The position numbers and the translations under genes are program-made. Below, one piece after another: positions 44,301-55,068 of a stretch of DNA of 64,000 bases. The stretch comes from Branchiostoma floridae (taxonomy: Eukaryota; Chordata; Leptocardii; Amphioxiformes; Branchiostomatidae). Below the pieces are notes generated by a model. It was not told where the DNA came from. It saw nothing but the letters and a program-made list of their open reading frames with translations, and made no database searches. Position 1 is the stretch's first letter. Each line of letters opens with the position of its first letter. Location of the stretch: NCBI RefSeq assembly GCF_000003815.2, contig NC_049997.1:14696213-14760212 (forward strand), written 5' to 3'.

Positions 44301-47300
44301 ACAAATCTTACACAACCATATTGATCCCAGGTGTACCCTTTCATATTCCTTTTATATATTAATTGTCTTAAAGTTTAAATGATTAATTTCTTTTATTTAG
44401 AATGAAACATTGATAATATCCTATTTTTGCAGATGGTGCTGGTGTTGAAGAAAGGAGTGATCAAGACTAATGACATTACTGAACACGAGGACACAGACAA
44501 GTATCGTCAGTCCTGGTGCGGACTCTACACTCCTGCAGTATCAAGTTCCCTGACATGGCTGGCGCTGTCATCCCCGTGGTGAGGAAACCAACATTGTCCT
44601 TTAGTTTGTCAAATTGTCAGGCAGACTAATGATTGTAGGTGTATCTGAGCCTGACCACCCCCATGTAGCCTCCATTTGGTCGCTCCCAAAGTTGAAAAGT
44701 CATCAGTCACCCACAATTCCTTTCGACGCATACACATCAGTCTGATTTTTTTAGTATTACACCCCTGGTGCTTTCCAGCTCTTTTGATGGGATTTGTAAT
44801 TTTTTCTGGTCCCTTTCTTATAACACTTCACTTAGAGTGTTTAGTTTAAGTATAGTCTGAAAAAACTATTGGGCCCCAAAAGCATGTTTTTAAAATTTTA
44901 GGTCAATGAGAATTTCCCTTTTATTGATCACACATGGTGTAAGAAGTATTTGAGATGAAATAGTATTCAGTACTTAGATAACATGGACTTGTTAAGAAAT
45001 TGCAATTATATCCAAGTGATAGGTTGGACTTTTGCAAGAGAGCCTCTTGTGGATAGTTGTGTAGTGCAGTTAAAGATACCATGACAAGTGGATTTGGGAT
45101 AGAACTTGTTTATGAAATGGGAAACATGTGCTTCACAGAGTGCATAATGTAGCCAGATATACTTAACTTATTGAAAAATATTGTAGAGCTTTGAGACATC
45201 AAAATATGTTGCAAAAGTTGGAAACAAAACACGTCCTTTTTTTTCTCAGAAAGATTGACTTACATGTACCTGCAATTTTTTCATCTCTGTACCAGTTGAT
45301 GGAGTTCCTGAGTGACCAGAATGAGCTGGCTGCTGCTGACGTGTTGGTGTTTGTACGGGAGGCCATCCAGCGATTCGACCAGCTCAAACATGTCATCCTG
45401 GAGAAACTGTTGGAGGTCTTCCCCTCCATCAAGTCTGTCAAGTAAGTCATCTTGTGTTTGAGAAAAAATTGTACATTATTTTGATCAGCCAGGCATAGGT
45501 CCAGGCGTCTTTTGGGAGCCCTGTTCTAAAAATAATCAGAAATTGGACGCACAAGACACCCATACACTTGAGAGCAGATCCTCTGACAAGCACAAAATTT
45601 TAATTTACAGGGGATGCTACTAGGTCACTTGTGACCTCTCTGACAGTAATTTTGCCCCTCGTGATACCTTAGAATGCTCCATTTTGATTTGAAATTCACC
45701 AAAACGCTGCACCATTGAAGGTGCACATGGATGCACGTGCCTAAATTTGGACCCCCTACAATAAAATCGTAGCTAAAAGCCTGAAACTTGTTAATGTATT
45801 ATCCTCTATTCTAAAGATGATGAGGGATCCTTATTAGCCCAAAATATGATTGTTCCTAATTTAGAATGGTCACAATTGTCTTTGCCAATACTGGGTTTGT
45901 TCATTAAAGGACATTGTAAAGTAGTGTTCTATTTTTTAATCAAGCTGAAGAAAGATCTATTATTTTTGCTTTATGTCTAGTGTTTGAATTGAAAACTATA
46001 GGAGCTTGAATGAGTTTTTACTTGGATTGCACTTCCTGCAGGATCCACCGGGCGGCGCTGTGGATCCTTGGCGAGTACTGTACAACAGCAGAGGACATCC
46101 AGGCACTCATGCACGAGATCAGACATTCTCTGGGAGATGTAAGTCTTTTCAGTTACAATGTATCAATACTCACTATTTCATTTGGTTTATCGTCAGTAGC
46201 TCCCTGTCAGGCGAAGGTTAGACGTCCTTATACTGTTGTACATAGATGTGGATTTGTGGTGGTAGCTCGCCAGCAGACTCTATTGTGGGTTGGCACTCTG
46301 TAGATTTAGGAGGTGGAGGTGTTCCCTTATGTAGGAAAAAAATCTTAGATAAGTATACAAATGTGTGTTTTTGTTGTCTGTTCATCTTGCTGTTTCAGTG
46401 GCAGGGTTTATTTTTACAGGATGGGGTTGCTAGCCTTTAACATGCCTGAAGCACTTCCTTGAACACCAGACCCGCATTTTACTCCCTTCCTAAAAAGACG
46501 AGTGCAGCTCCCATGAAAATTCTCCACCCAGGACTGAACCGGGGTCTTCCATTTACCAGGAACTAGGAGCCTAACTGTGAAGCTTCTGCCAGTCAAGCTC
46601 CCCAATCCCCAAGACATTCCTAATGTGTGTTTTTGAATCAATTAAAAGTTAAGATAACTGACATTCTGCCCAAGACAAGACAATCACCAGTTTTTATAAA
46701 CCTACCTATTTTTCTCTCATAGATCCCCATAGTTGAGTCGGAGATGAAGAAGGCTGCAGGGGAGATAAAGGATGAAGATGAGTTCACGCCGACTCAGCAG
46801 AAACTCCTGACGGCAGAGGGAACCTATGCCACACAGAGCGCTCTCACGTCCACAGTCAAGAAGTCTAGTGAGGAAAAGAGGTACTGCACACCTTAAAAGA
46901 TGTTTAATTTTGCAACCTCTCTAGTGCCTTTCTACAAGCATTGTTTTGACTTCATGCACAAAATGCCATCATGATAACCTTTCTGCCAAATTGAATTAAT
47001 CCATATGAAAATAAATTAATTTACAGAATGTTTTTAGACAAACACTTACAAAATGATGATTAGTGAGTGTGCGTGAATGTGGTACTATCCCTATATCCCA
47101 CCCACCTCTGTCAATACCTTTGAATACAAAACAAAACCTAGAAATGCAAAACAGAAAAGTACAAATGTAAAAAATTTCACAAACATGCATCTACTCTCAT
47201 TTTGGTCCAATTTCAAATTTTAATCGACAGGTTTGGTATGTCGAATGCTGTATCCACATAGAAAGTAATGCCTTCATAGATTGTTAATGTATCCACTCAT

Positions 47301-50300
47301 TGTCCTCTGATTCCGTAATGTTTTTGACAACACCTTAAGTTTGGATCCGTATTGGACTAAGGATTTCAACAGGAAATTAGAATTGATTGTAAACTACATG
47401 TATTTTTTTTTACACCAGGCCTCCGCTGCGAGGTTTCCTGATGGACGGAGACTTCTTTGTGGGCGCGTCTCTGGCCACTACGCTGACCAAGCTAGCCATC
47501 CGGTATGGGGAAATTGTCCCTGACCCCAAGAAACACAACGTAAGGTCATCTTTATGTACAGATGCAACTACTCAAATATGCGGACATGCGATTCCTCATG
47601 CGTCGCTATCTTTGTACGCGTATGGTTACTCAGGCGGCACTAATTCCGCATGCTTGCAAAGATAGTGATGCTTGAGGAATCGCATGTTCGTGTTGATCCA
47701 AGTGTTTTGAGCAACTTCACGTCGTGCTTATCCTCTTTTCAGGTACCCAAATATAGCTCAACTACTGCCATGCATCATTTGTTTGATTGATTGATTGATT
47801 GACAGATGCCCATAGCATAGTTCATTTTGTCGGAGGTATCAAGTTTTGTCATTCCATGAAATTGCTTTCGCTATAACAGGTCTGTTTCTTTGTTTGTATC
47901 AAAAGATGGCTCATAGATTATTTCCCCTCCAGTCGTTCAACGCAGAGTGTATGCTGATCATGGCAACTATTATACATCTTGGAAAGTCTGGTCTAGCAAC
48001 CAAGGTAAGGTGTTTTGAGAAACTGTGGTACATACCATATTTCCTTGATTTAAGTTTGCACCCCAATTAAAATATGCACCCCAGATTTGTTGCAAGTTCC
48101 AGACAAATTTGCCCCACTGAAACGTAAAAACCTGAATAAAGTATGCACCCCTTCTCCGCCGATCCTGAATGATTTTGTACTGCAAAAAAACAAAAATCCA
48201 TGGTGTTTTTTCTCTTTTCCTGGGGTGATTTTCCCAAATCAGCCTAAATTTATTTTTAAAATGCAATTGTTATTGCCTCCGGTAGCAGTAATTGGTCTCT
48301 GCAATTTTATGTATTGCCTACTGTCATGTACTCAAGAAGGCCATACGAGCAAGTGTTGGACAGCAATTGGTCTTTTACCTCTGGCCACATTCTTATATCT
48401 ATTCTGACTAAAACCTCTGTGATAATTTGTTTATTCCCATCCAGCCAATCACAGATGATGACCTGGACAGAATCGCCCTCTGCCTGAAGGTCCTGTCTGA
48501 CCACACCCCCGCGGTCAACGACATCTTCAGTCGGGAGTGTCGCCACTCCCTGTCCACCATGCTGGCTGCTTTACATGAGGAGGAGAAGGAGAACCAAAAG
48601 GTCAGTGAACTAAAAATGTTTTACCAGCACCTAGATATTCCTTAAAATGTAAATATGTTATATTTTCTTTAGATTTGTAAACACCAGTTCAAAATGATTA
48701 TGACCTGGAATATCTGGGTAGTAGGGCATTAGCCATCACCTCAAGATTGATACATTACTAATTCCAGCAACTCTGAACTCCACTTCCTGTCACTGCAGTA
48801 AAGGGACAAGCATATGGAAAAATGGATAATCCAAAAATGCAGACGATCAAACAGAAATACTGGCAACAATACCTCTGTTCACAGAAGCACTAGAGTTGAG
48901 GTTGGCAAGACCAGTTTGACAATCTCCTCCAAATGTTGTGTACTATTCTTAATAGTATTTAGACCTGTACTGATATTGGTTGTTATGTTGTGTACTATGT
49001 TATGATGGCAATACTGTTATGATGATGGTCTTGTTTTTGATTAGTTGTCCTAGTTTTTGGCAATGCCTTTGGGGTGAAGCTTTTTGACTCTAACTGATCC
49101 TAAGGCATACATATTATCATAGTGTTAGACTTGATTATGTGACTGTTGAACCTTCCTTTCAGACTGTGATAGAGAAGAAGACAGTGAGTGTCCAGCCTGA
49201 TGACCCCATCAGCTTCATGCAGCTGGTCAACAAGGCAGAACATGGAACTACAGAGGTACGCGTCTAAAAATGTACAATCCAGTGTTTAATTCACTTTGAC
49301 CTGGTCTCTAGATGCAGCATCCAGTAAGGTTAGAAAATGATGGCATTTATGACTATTGATAATTCTGCCACTCTAGTAAATCCACTGTTGGAAATATCTG
49401 TATATATTTGTGTGCATGAAAACTCTGAGCTGAGAATTCCCTGCGTGTCTATTGAAAGTATGTCCGTAACTACACTTGTAAGTTTTGATTGAAAGATGTT
49501 CTTTTTTCTGTACCGTAGGACTTGTTTGAGTTAAGCCTGCTCCAAGCAGTGGGGACACCACAGAAGAAGGATGCAGCTGATCCACAGGCCTCCAAACTAC
49601 AGAAGGTGGGACATGAAACCAGTGGAGCCAAATTTCCTATGACACCATTTTATGATATACTGAACATAATGTCAATATGTGAGATCGCGTGGTGTAATTG
49701 ACAGCCCTTTGGTCTCAAGCCCAAGACGTCCCGGTTCAAACCCTGCCGTGTCACCAATCTTGTGCCCTTGGGAATGGCACTTTACACAACTTCCTCAGTT
49801 CACTCAATTCAAAATGAGTACCTAGCTTTGGCTAGGCACGTCCCTCTGATAGGACATTAAATTAAGACTGTGCCATAATGATCAACATAATGATCGTGGG
49901 CACTATTGTAAGAAAAAGAGATAATGTTAGCAATAGATGGACTCACCTCTGTCAAAATGTAGAAAAGCAAAATAAAGACAAAGAAGAATGTAACTACTTG
50001 ATAAACATGTAGCCCTTGGTCAGGTTTCTTATTGCCATTCTCTCATTGGTTTACCTAATAATTGGTGTTCTTGTTCCCAGGTGAACCAGCTGACAGGGTT
50101 CTCTGACCCGGTGTACGCTGAGGCGTACGTCCATGTGAACCAGTACGACATCGTGTTGGACGTCCTGATTGTGAACCAGACCAGCGACACCTTACAGAGC
50201 GTCACACTGGAACTGGCTACTTTAGGTCAGTGTACTGTAATTTGTGTAAATTAATCTATTTTCATGTGGAAATTTATTTCACCATAGAATGGGAACACTA

Positions 50301-53300
50301 TTTCAAGATAGAAGGGGAAAAATTAAGTTTTATGGTTTCTGAAATTTGAAGTAGTAATACTGTCACAAAGAAGAAGAAAAAGCACATTTAACATAAACCA
50401 GATTTGTCATTTCAGGGCTCGAAATTCATTTTTGGGATTAGGTGCACCACATAAAATTAAGTAGAATGTCAGGAGAAAATTAATCACAAAACTTACTCAC
50501 AAGCTATTAAATTCTTAAACAAGTACCACGACTTATTTTTATCATCTTTCTAACACTTGATGTTAAGAATATGATGTATACTATACATACTTTGATATCT
50601 TTACATCCATAAACCCATGAAAATATTTGGGTGCATCCTGTGCACCCACAGAAAAAAATTGGGTGCACCTGCACCCAGTATTTTGAGCCGTGCATTTACT
50701 GCAAGTCTGCAAGTTTTTTTGGCAATGCCTCTTGGGTGGAGCCTTTATCAAGTTGACTACAGTTCTTTTCCCTTTGCACCTTCAAAAATCAGTGAGCTGA
50801 ACTTCATAGCAATCTGATGGTACATAGAGCAGCACATTTCCAGTAGCATGGTGCATTAGAGAGGGGTTTGCTAGACCCTCCCCTATGATATGGCACCACC
50901 CACAGGACCCCAATTTTACATCCCTTCCAAAAGACAGGACTGGTCTAGCCCCAACCAAAATGCTGTTCCCAGTATTGAAACCAGTTACCAACTATGTAAT
51001 TGGGACTAGCAGGTCAACTGTAAGGCTGCTACCAGTTGAGCTACAGTGACATACCCTCTTCTATTTGTAGGAAAGTTTAAATGTATAACAAATAAAACAA
51101 TGCAAGATATAATTTAAAACCATGATCTGTTAGACTGACGTGATATTGATATTATGTTTTAATGTTTATTTCCAGGTGATCTGAAGTTGGTTGAGAAGCC
51201 CTCCCCCATCATCCTGGCTCCACATGACTTTGCTAACATCAAGGCCAATGTCAAGGTGGCCTCCACTGAGAACGGCATCATATTTGGCAACATCGGTGAG
51301 TACTTTCCTTACAGTTTAAACACCCTTCCCTGTTACAATATAAGAGCTGTGACATCTTGCTTTTGCCTCAAATACTCTATGCTAGTTCTGAAGCAAAGTT
51401 GAACAGTAATTTCCAACACAAAAATTGGACTGCACTAAATTTGACTTTTCAACTCATCTTTGTTGAGGTACAAGCTTTAATTTAATAAGCAATACACTGC
51501 TTTTGTGACGTCACATTATGTAGATAGGACACGTGACGCGGTGAGCAGTGGATCATAGATTATGCTCCCCCCCACCTCAAGGGATAGTTGTAATGCCCTC
51601 TTTTGCTCCTCTTTTAGAAAAGTTTGTCTCTGTCCCAAAATTTGGTTGTAAATTACAGCTCAACTTTGCTTCACAATGATATATACCAACATAGAGGAAT
51701 TTTAAAGCTCTGTTTGGTTGTGTTGTAACCAGGGCTGTCTCCAGCTTTAAATTCTTTTCCGTCCCTCTCATTGTTAATCTTTCCTGTAAAATCTGTCATC
51801 GTAAGCTTATGAAAACACATTTTCATCAATTTTAGGTGCTGATTATTTTTGGGATAGATAGGGTGAAATTTCTGTCCGTACCAACAAGCAAATTTCCCTG
51901 CCAGACCAGTGGGACGGGTCCTGGAGACAGCCCTGCTTGTATAGCTGAACGTGCAATCATCAGAAGTGTATATTGAGTGCTGAAGTTGTAACCATCCATT
52001 TCTCATGTCTCATTCTATCAGTGTATGATGTAAGTGGAGCGGCCAGCGACCGTAACTGTGTTGTTCTGAATGACATCCACATCGACATCATGGACTACAT
52101 CGTGCCAGCCCAGTGCTCTGACAACGAGTTCCGACAGATGTGGGCAGAGTTTGAGTGGGAAAACAAGGTCGGTCTCGCTGAAAACTTTGTCTAATGGTTT
52201 AACAGGAACCCATCAATGACACTGCAAGATTATCTTGTGGTTTGGGATATCAAACATGGCAAGGTTAGGGTTGTTGACGTAGAACTGTGAAGTTGAAAGG
52301 TTCTAGATTCGAATGCCCATAGGTCTCAACTGTACCAAGCTTTGGCCAGGGATATCCTCTCATGTAGGAGGCCCTGTGTTTGAGGACCAACACAATTTTA
52401 GCATGGTCCACCACACTTGCTGAAAAGAAAAGGGGTCCATCCCAGTGTTAATGGATCAAACTACAGAATACTGTACAAATTGGTGTGTTGTGGTCAGTGG
52501 TTTAATAAAAACTATAGCCAACACATCTACAGGACATATAGGTTTGAGGACTGAGTCAACTCACAATTCACATTTAATTCTGGAGTAGCAAAGGAGTAAT
52601 GAAGTTGAAAACTGAATTTGAATACAATGGAATATTTTCCCATTCTTTACTCTAGGTTACAGTTAACACGTCCATAACAGACCTGGGGATCTACATGGGA
52701 CACCTGCTCAAGTCTACCAACATGAAGAGTCTCACTCCTGAGAAGGTCAGTGGTAAAAACTCAAGGCATTGCTTCAACTGAAAGATACATTGTATTTAAA
52801 GGATAGTATACTGCAGTGTATAGTAGATTCATCCCTCAAGCTACCGACATCTTGCACACTGCAGTCGTCCCTCAGGAAGACATCTGGAGCCGCATAGTTC
52901 AAGTTTTGAACTTTTATTCAACCTGTAGGCCAGATGCTTTACTGCAGTGTTTTTGCTGGATAAAAGTAAAGGTCTAGGACTTTTTGTAAAATCCTCTATA
53001 ACTAGAAAAATGTAAACACCATTAAGCTTTTGTGCAAAGATAAAGGGGTAGTAGTTATCATTTGTAAGTCCAAATTTCTCAACTCTTCCTCTTAGAGCTG
53101 TTTGATAGAAGGATTATAACTCATTGTACAATACATGTGAAATGATTGGTTCTCACAGGCACTGTCTGGAGAATGTGGCTTCATGGCAGCCAACCTGTAT
53201 GCCCGTTCCATCTTTGGTGAGGACGTCCTGGCTAACCTGAGTATTGAGAAGATGATCCACCTGGGAGAGGACGCCCCTGTACAGGGTCACATCCGCATCA

Positions 53301-53892
53301 GGGCAAAGAGTCAGGTATGTACCATGTGCCTACTGTAGATTCATTTATTTTTGCCAGGACTTAATTTCATAGAAGACAAAATGAGGTTCTCGTCTTATGT
53401 TTGCGTTTGAAACAATTCTGTACCACTGACAGTAGTAATCTATTAGGAACATTTGGATAATTACCTTGAAAAAGATACATTGTATATTTTAAGATTTACA
53501 GTAAGTCCAGATGCATAGCTGTGTGGAGCAATTTTTGATCATTGGTGCTCAATGTGATATATGACTGGTATCAATTAAAAAGTTCTCAAGTATTAGTAAA
53601 ATTTGAATAATATTGTGTTTCTTAAAACATTGCTTTACACTGGAAGGGGGATTAGAAAAAAAGTAATTTTGTAGCAAGTACATGTACATATACTACCCAA
53701 GACTACCATGATGTTATAGTGACATTTACATGTACATGTAGTTCTGAGGAGTACAAATGTATGTTGTCAAGAAACATGTTGATGTTCCCTTGGATGAAAT
53801 TGAATGACTCTGTTTTTTCCTCTGTTTTCCAGGGGATGGCCTTAAGCATGGGAGACAAAGTCAACATGTGTCAGAAGAACCCACCAAAATGA
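38375..53892 (+). CDS. COPB1: Coatomer subunit beta (beta-COP), with a 1-nt deletion in exon 10
   Basis: Coding exons 38375-38468, 39088-39187, 39749-39878, 40370-40539, 41172-41286, 41422-41514, 42124-42261, 42624-42743, 43848-43955, 44433-44578, 45296-45441, 46042-46138, 46723-46880, 47419-47539, 47933-48004, 48445-48600, 49163-49255, 49519-49605, 50081-50225, 51176-51295, 52022-52167, 52656-52745, 53159-53314, 53833-53892. Total is 953 aa once one missing base is allowed, equal to my recollection of human beta-COP. Residues 1 to about 540 form the adaptin-like helical solenoid ([41 protein letters not shown]); the C-terminal third is the beta-COP appendage ([37 protein letters not shown]). 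It coats COPI vesicles in Golgi-to-ER traffic. Exon 10 is 146 nt although both neighbours are phase 0. Confidence 0.95.
40627..41021. mobile_element. CAGGGCTCGAAAT-family element, TGCAGGT version, COPB1 intron 4
   Basis: Left CAGGGCTGGAAATATCACC, right TATTTCGAGCTCTG, with cctgcgtatgcaggttaatgcaggt and tgcaggtatttctgtctgcacc near the left and gtgcaggtaa near the right. Target duplication not recognisable. Confidence 0.75.
42031..42058. repeat. (TTCAG)n microsatellite
   Basis: About five units of ttcag in COPB1 intron 6. The same motif forms a longer array at 61795-61845. Confidence 0.85.
42288..42530 (+). mobile_element. SINE body (head truncated), COPB1 intron 7
   Basis: Begins within the tRNA-unrelated part: cttgtgcccttgtgaaaggc, then aaaatgagtacctagcttt and ggataggacattaaat, as in 49680-49910. 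The tRNA-like head is largely missing. Confidence 0.7.
42797..43016 (+). repeat. Inverted repeat partner 1, COPB1 intron 8
   Basis: About 220 bp whose reverse complement is found at 45486-45690: aaaatgg(a)tcattctaaggtatcacgagg, gtcaaaggatctgctc, gtgcgtccaatttct, atgcctggct. Identity by eye is high across the whole length. Confidence 0.85.
45486..45690 (-). repeat. Inverted repeat partner 2, COPB1 intron 11
   Basis: Reverse-complement partner of 42797-43016. The two copies flank exons 9, 10 and 11. Class unknown; likely the same transposon family inserted in opposite orientations. Confidence 0.85.
46420..46640 (-). mobile_element. tRNA-derived SINE, second family
   Basis: On the minus strand the head includes gagcttgactggcagaagc and ccggttcagtcctggg (B-box like), then cgtctttttaggaagggagtaaaatgcggg. 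That tail text is shared with 50850-51055. Confidence 0.65.
47583..47686. mobile_element. Short palindromic element, COPB1 intron 14
   Basis: Two arms of about 31 bp (gacatgcgattcctcatgcg...ctatctttg and its inverse) separated by about 40 bp. Weaker pairing extends to about 47560 and 47715. A small MITE or foldback element. Confidence 0.65.
49680..49910 (+). mobile_element. tRNA-derived SINE, COPB1 intron 18
   Basis: Head gatcgcgtggtgtaattgac (A-box) ... cccggttcaaaccctgcc (B-box), then the shared cttgtgcccttgggaatggcac and gtacctagctttggctagg text. Confidence 0.8.
50413..50691. mobile_element. CAGGGCTCGAAAT-family element, GGTGCACC version, COPB1 intron 19
   Basis: Left CAGGGCTCGAAATTCATTTT, right TATTTTGAGCCGTG, flanked by the 5-bp direct repeat CATTT. 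Subterminal words ggtgcaccac and gtgcacctgcaccc. It is close kin to 62306-62627. Confidence 0.85.
50850..51055 (-). mobile_element. tRNA-derived SINE, second family, COPB1 intron 19
   Basis: Minus-strand head tgtagctcaactggtagcag (good A-box) and actggtttcaatactggg (B-box like), then gtcctgtcttttggaaggga. Same family as 46420-46640. Confidence 0.7.
52255..52500 (+). mobile_element. tRNA-derived SINE, COPB1 intron 21
   Basis: A-box-like ggttagggttgttgacg, B-box gattcgaatgccc, then tttggccagggatatcctc and caccacacttgctgaaaag ... ggggtccatccc, matching 9862-10165. Confidence 0.75.
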
Positions 53893-54213
53893 ATGGACTA
53901 AAGTAGAACAAAAACACTATGATAACAGTTTGGTTTCTCTTCCTAAGGATTGAAAACCAGTCTATAACTAGATAATTTCACTTCTAAACTATCTTGTATG
54001 CCAAAATATACTACGAAAGACTTACTATACTCAATAGTCAGTTCTCTTTAACAAGTGTTACACTGAATTGTGTAGCTGTAAGATGAATTTGGGTTAGGGT
54101 GATGACTTAATTTTCACGTGGTCTTAACCAACACAGTGTATTATCCTGGACATGTGTATGGTAACAGTCTCAAGAAACCTTTCATGTAATGATGTAACTT
54201 TATTTAATTGAAA

Positions 54214-54219
54214 AATAAA
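54214..54219 (+). terminator. COPB1 poly(A) signal AATAAA
   Basis: AATAAA 322 nt after the COPB1 stop, followed within 25 nt by a T/G-rich stretch (cagttctgtttatttctg) fitting a downstream element. Confidence 0.65.
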
Positions 54220-54243
54220 GAAGACTTTTCTTGCACAGTTCTG

Positions 54244-54249
54244 TTTATT
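54244..54249 (-). terminator. Possible SND1 distal poly(A) signal AATAAA
   Basis: AATAAA on the minus strand only 25 bp beyond the COPB1 signal. If used, the two transcripts meet almost end to end. Confidence 0.35.
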
Positions 54250-55068
54250 TCTGAAGTCCCCCTTGTACAACTTTTCCCTACAGTTCATTCTTAAGGTCAT
54301 TCTTTCATAGAAACCTTTATTGTATTTGCTACTATATTGGAATGGAAAATGAAAACATAATTATACTGTATAGTCAACAAATTCATATTGTCTCACTCTC
54401 TTTATACTTTCTATTACATTCAAGTATCAAGTATCCTACTTTGCTAATTTTCAGTTTTGCTTTATCTTATTCTTAATACTTGTCAAGAATAATAATTGAA
54501 GCTTATATTTCTTTGGCAAAGACTTTATCAAAATATTACAGAAAAAGAGATTTGGCCATACGGTCAACATCATAGGCAAAATTGTACCATAAATGTTAGC
54601 CACTGTTTCTTAATATATTGTTACTTGCCGGTGTATTATGCCAGATATAGATCAAGTCATAAGTTAGCGTCTTGAGTAGCAATAATTTAAATACTGCTTA
54701 ATAAAATTCCATTAAAAGTGATCTCAGATTCAGAAACATTTATTTCAAGTGAAAATAGCCTTAATAAGTGTGTCATTCCTATAAAGCATTATGACTTTCA
54801 TTTGCAGCTTTAAGCGGTAATTATTTGTCAAATCATACAAAACGTAAACAGTTGTTATTGCGACTTTTTGTTATTTTATCAATTTTTTGTCTTATTACAT
54901 TGTAGTTATAGAATAGTGACTACAAATTTCATTTTTACTGTGTAAACTAAACTAGTAGACTATAGGATTTTCTCTGGAAAAGTGTACTCTCTCTCGGGCA
55001 GAACTGTTTATCAATTGGAAGACCCTATGTTCCATCTTGTGCTGCTGTGCTTGGTTGCGGAGTGCCAC

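Larger units (their letters stand above)
53893..55068. other. Convergent COPB1/SND1 3' flanks
   Basis: AT-rich, with no ORF or recognisable repeat. COPB1's 3' UTR occupies the left part up to about 54240. SND1's 3' UTR may fill the rest. Further minus-strand AATAAA hexamers (e.g. about 54730) could end SND1 earlier. Confidence 0.5.

Noticed and set aside
49680-49760. Possible tRNA gene
   Set aside because: A- and B-boxes are present, but the acceptor stem does not close and the sequence runs into the common SINE body.
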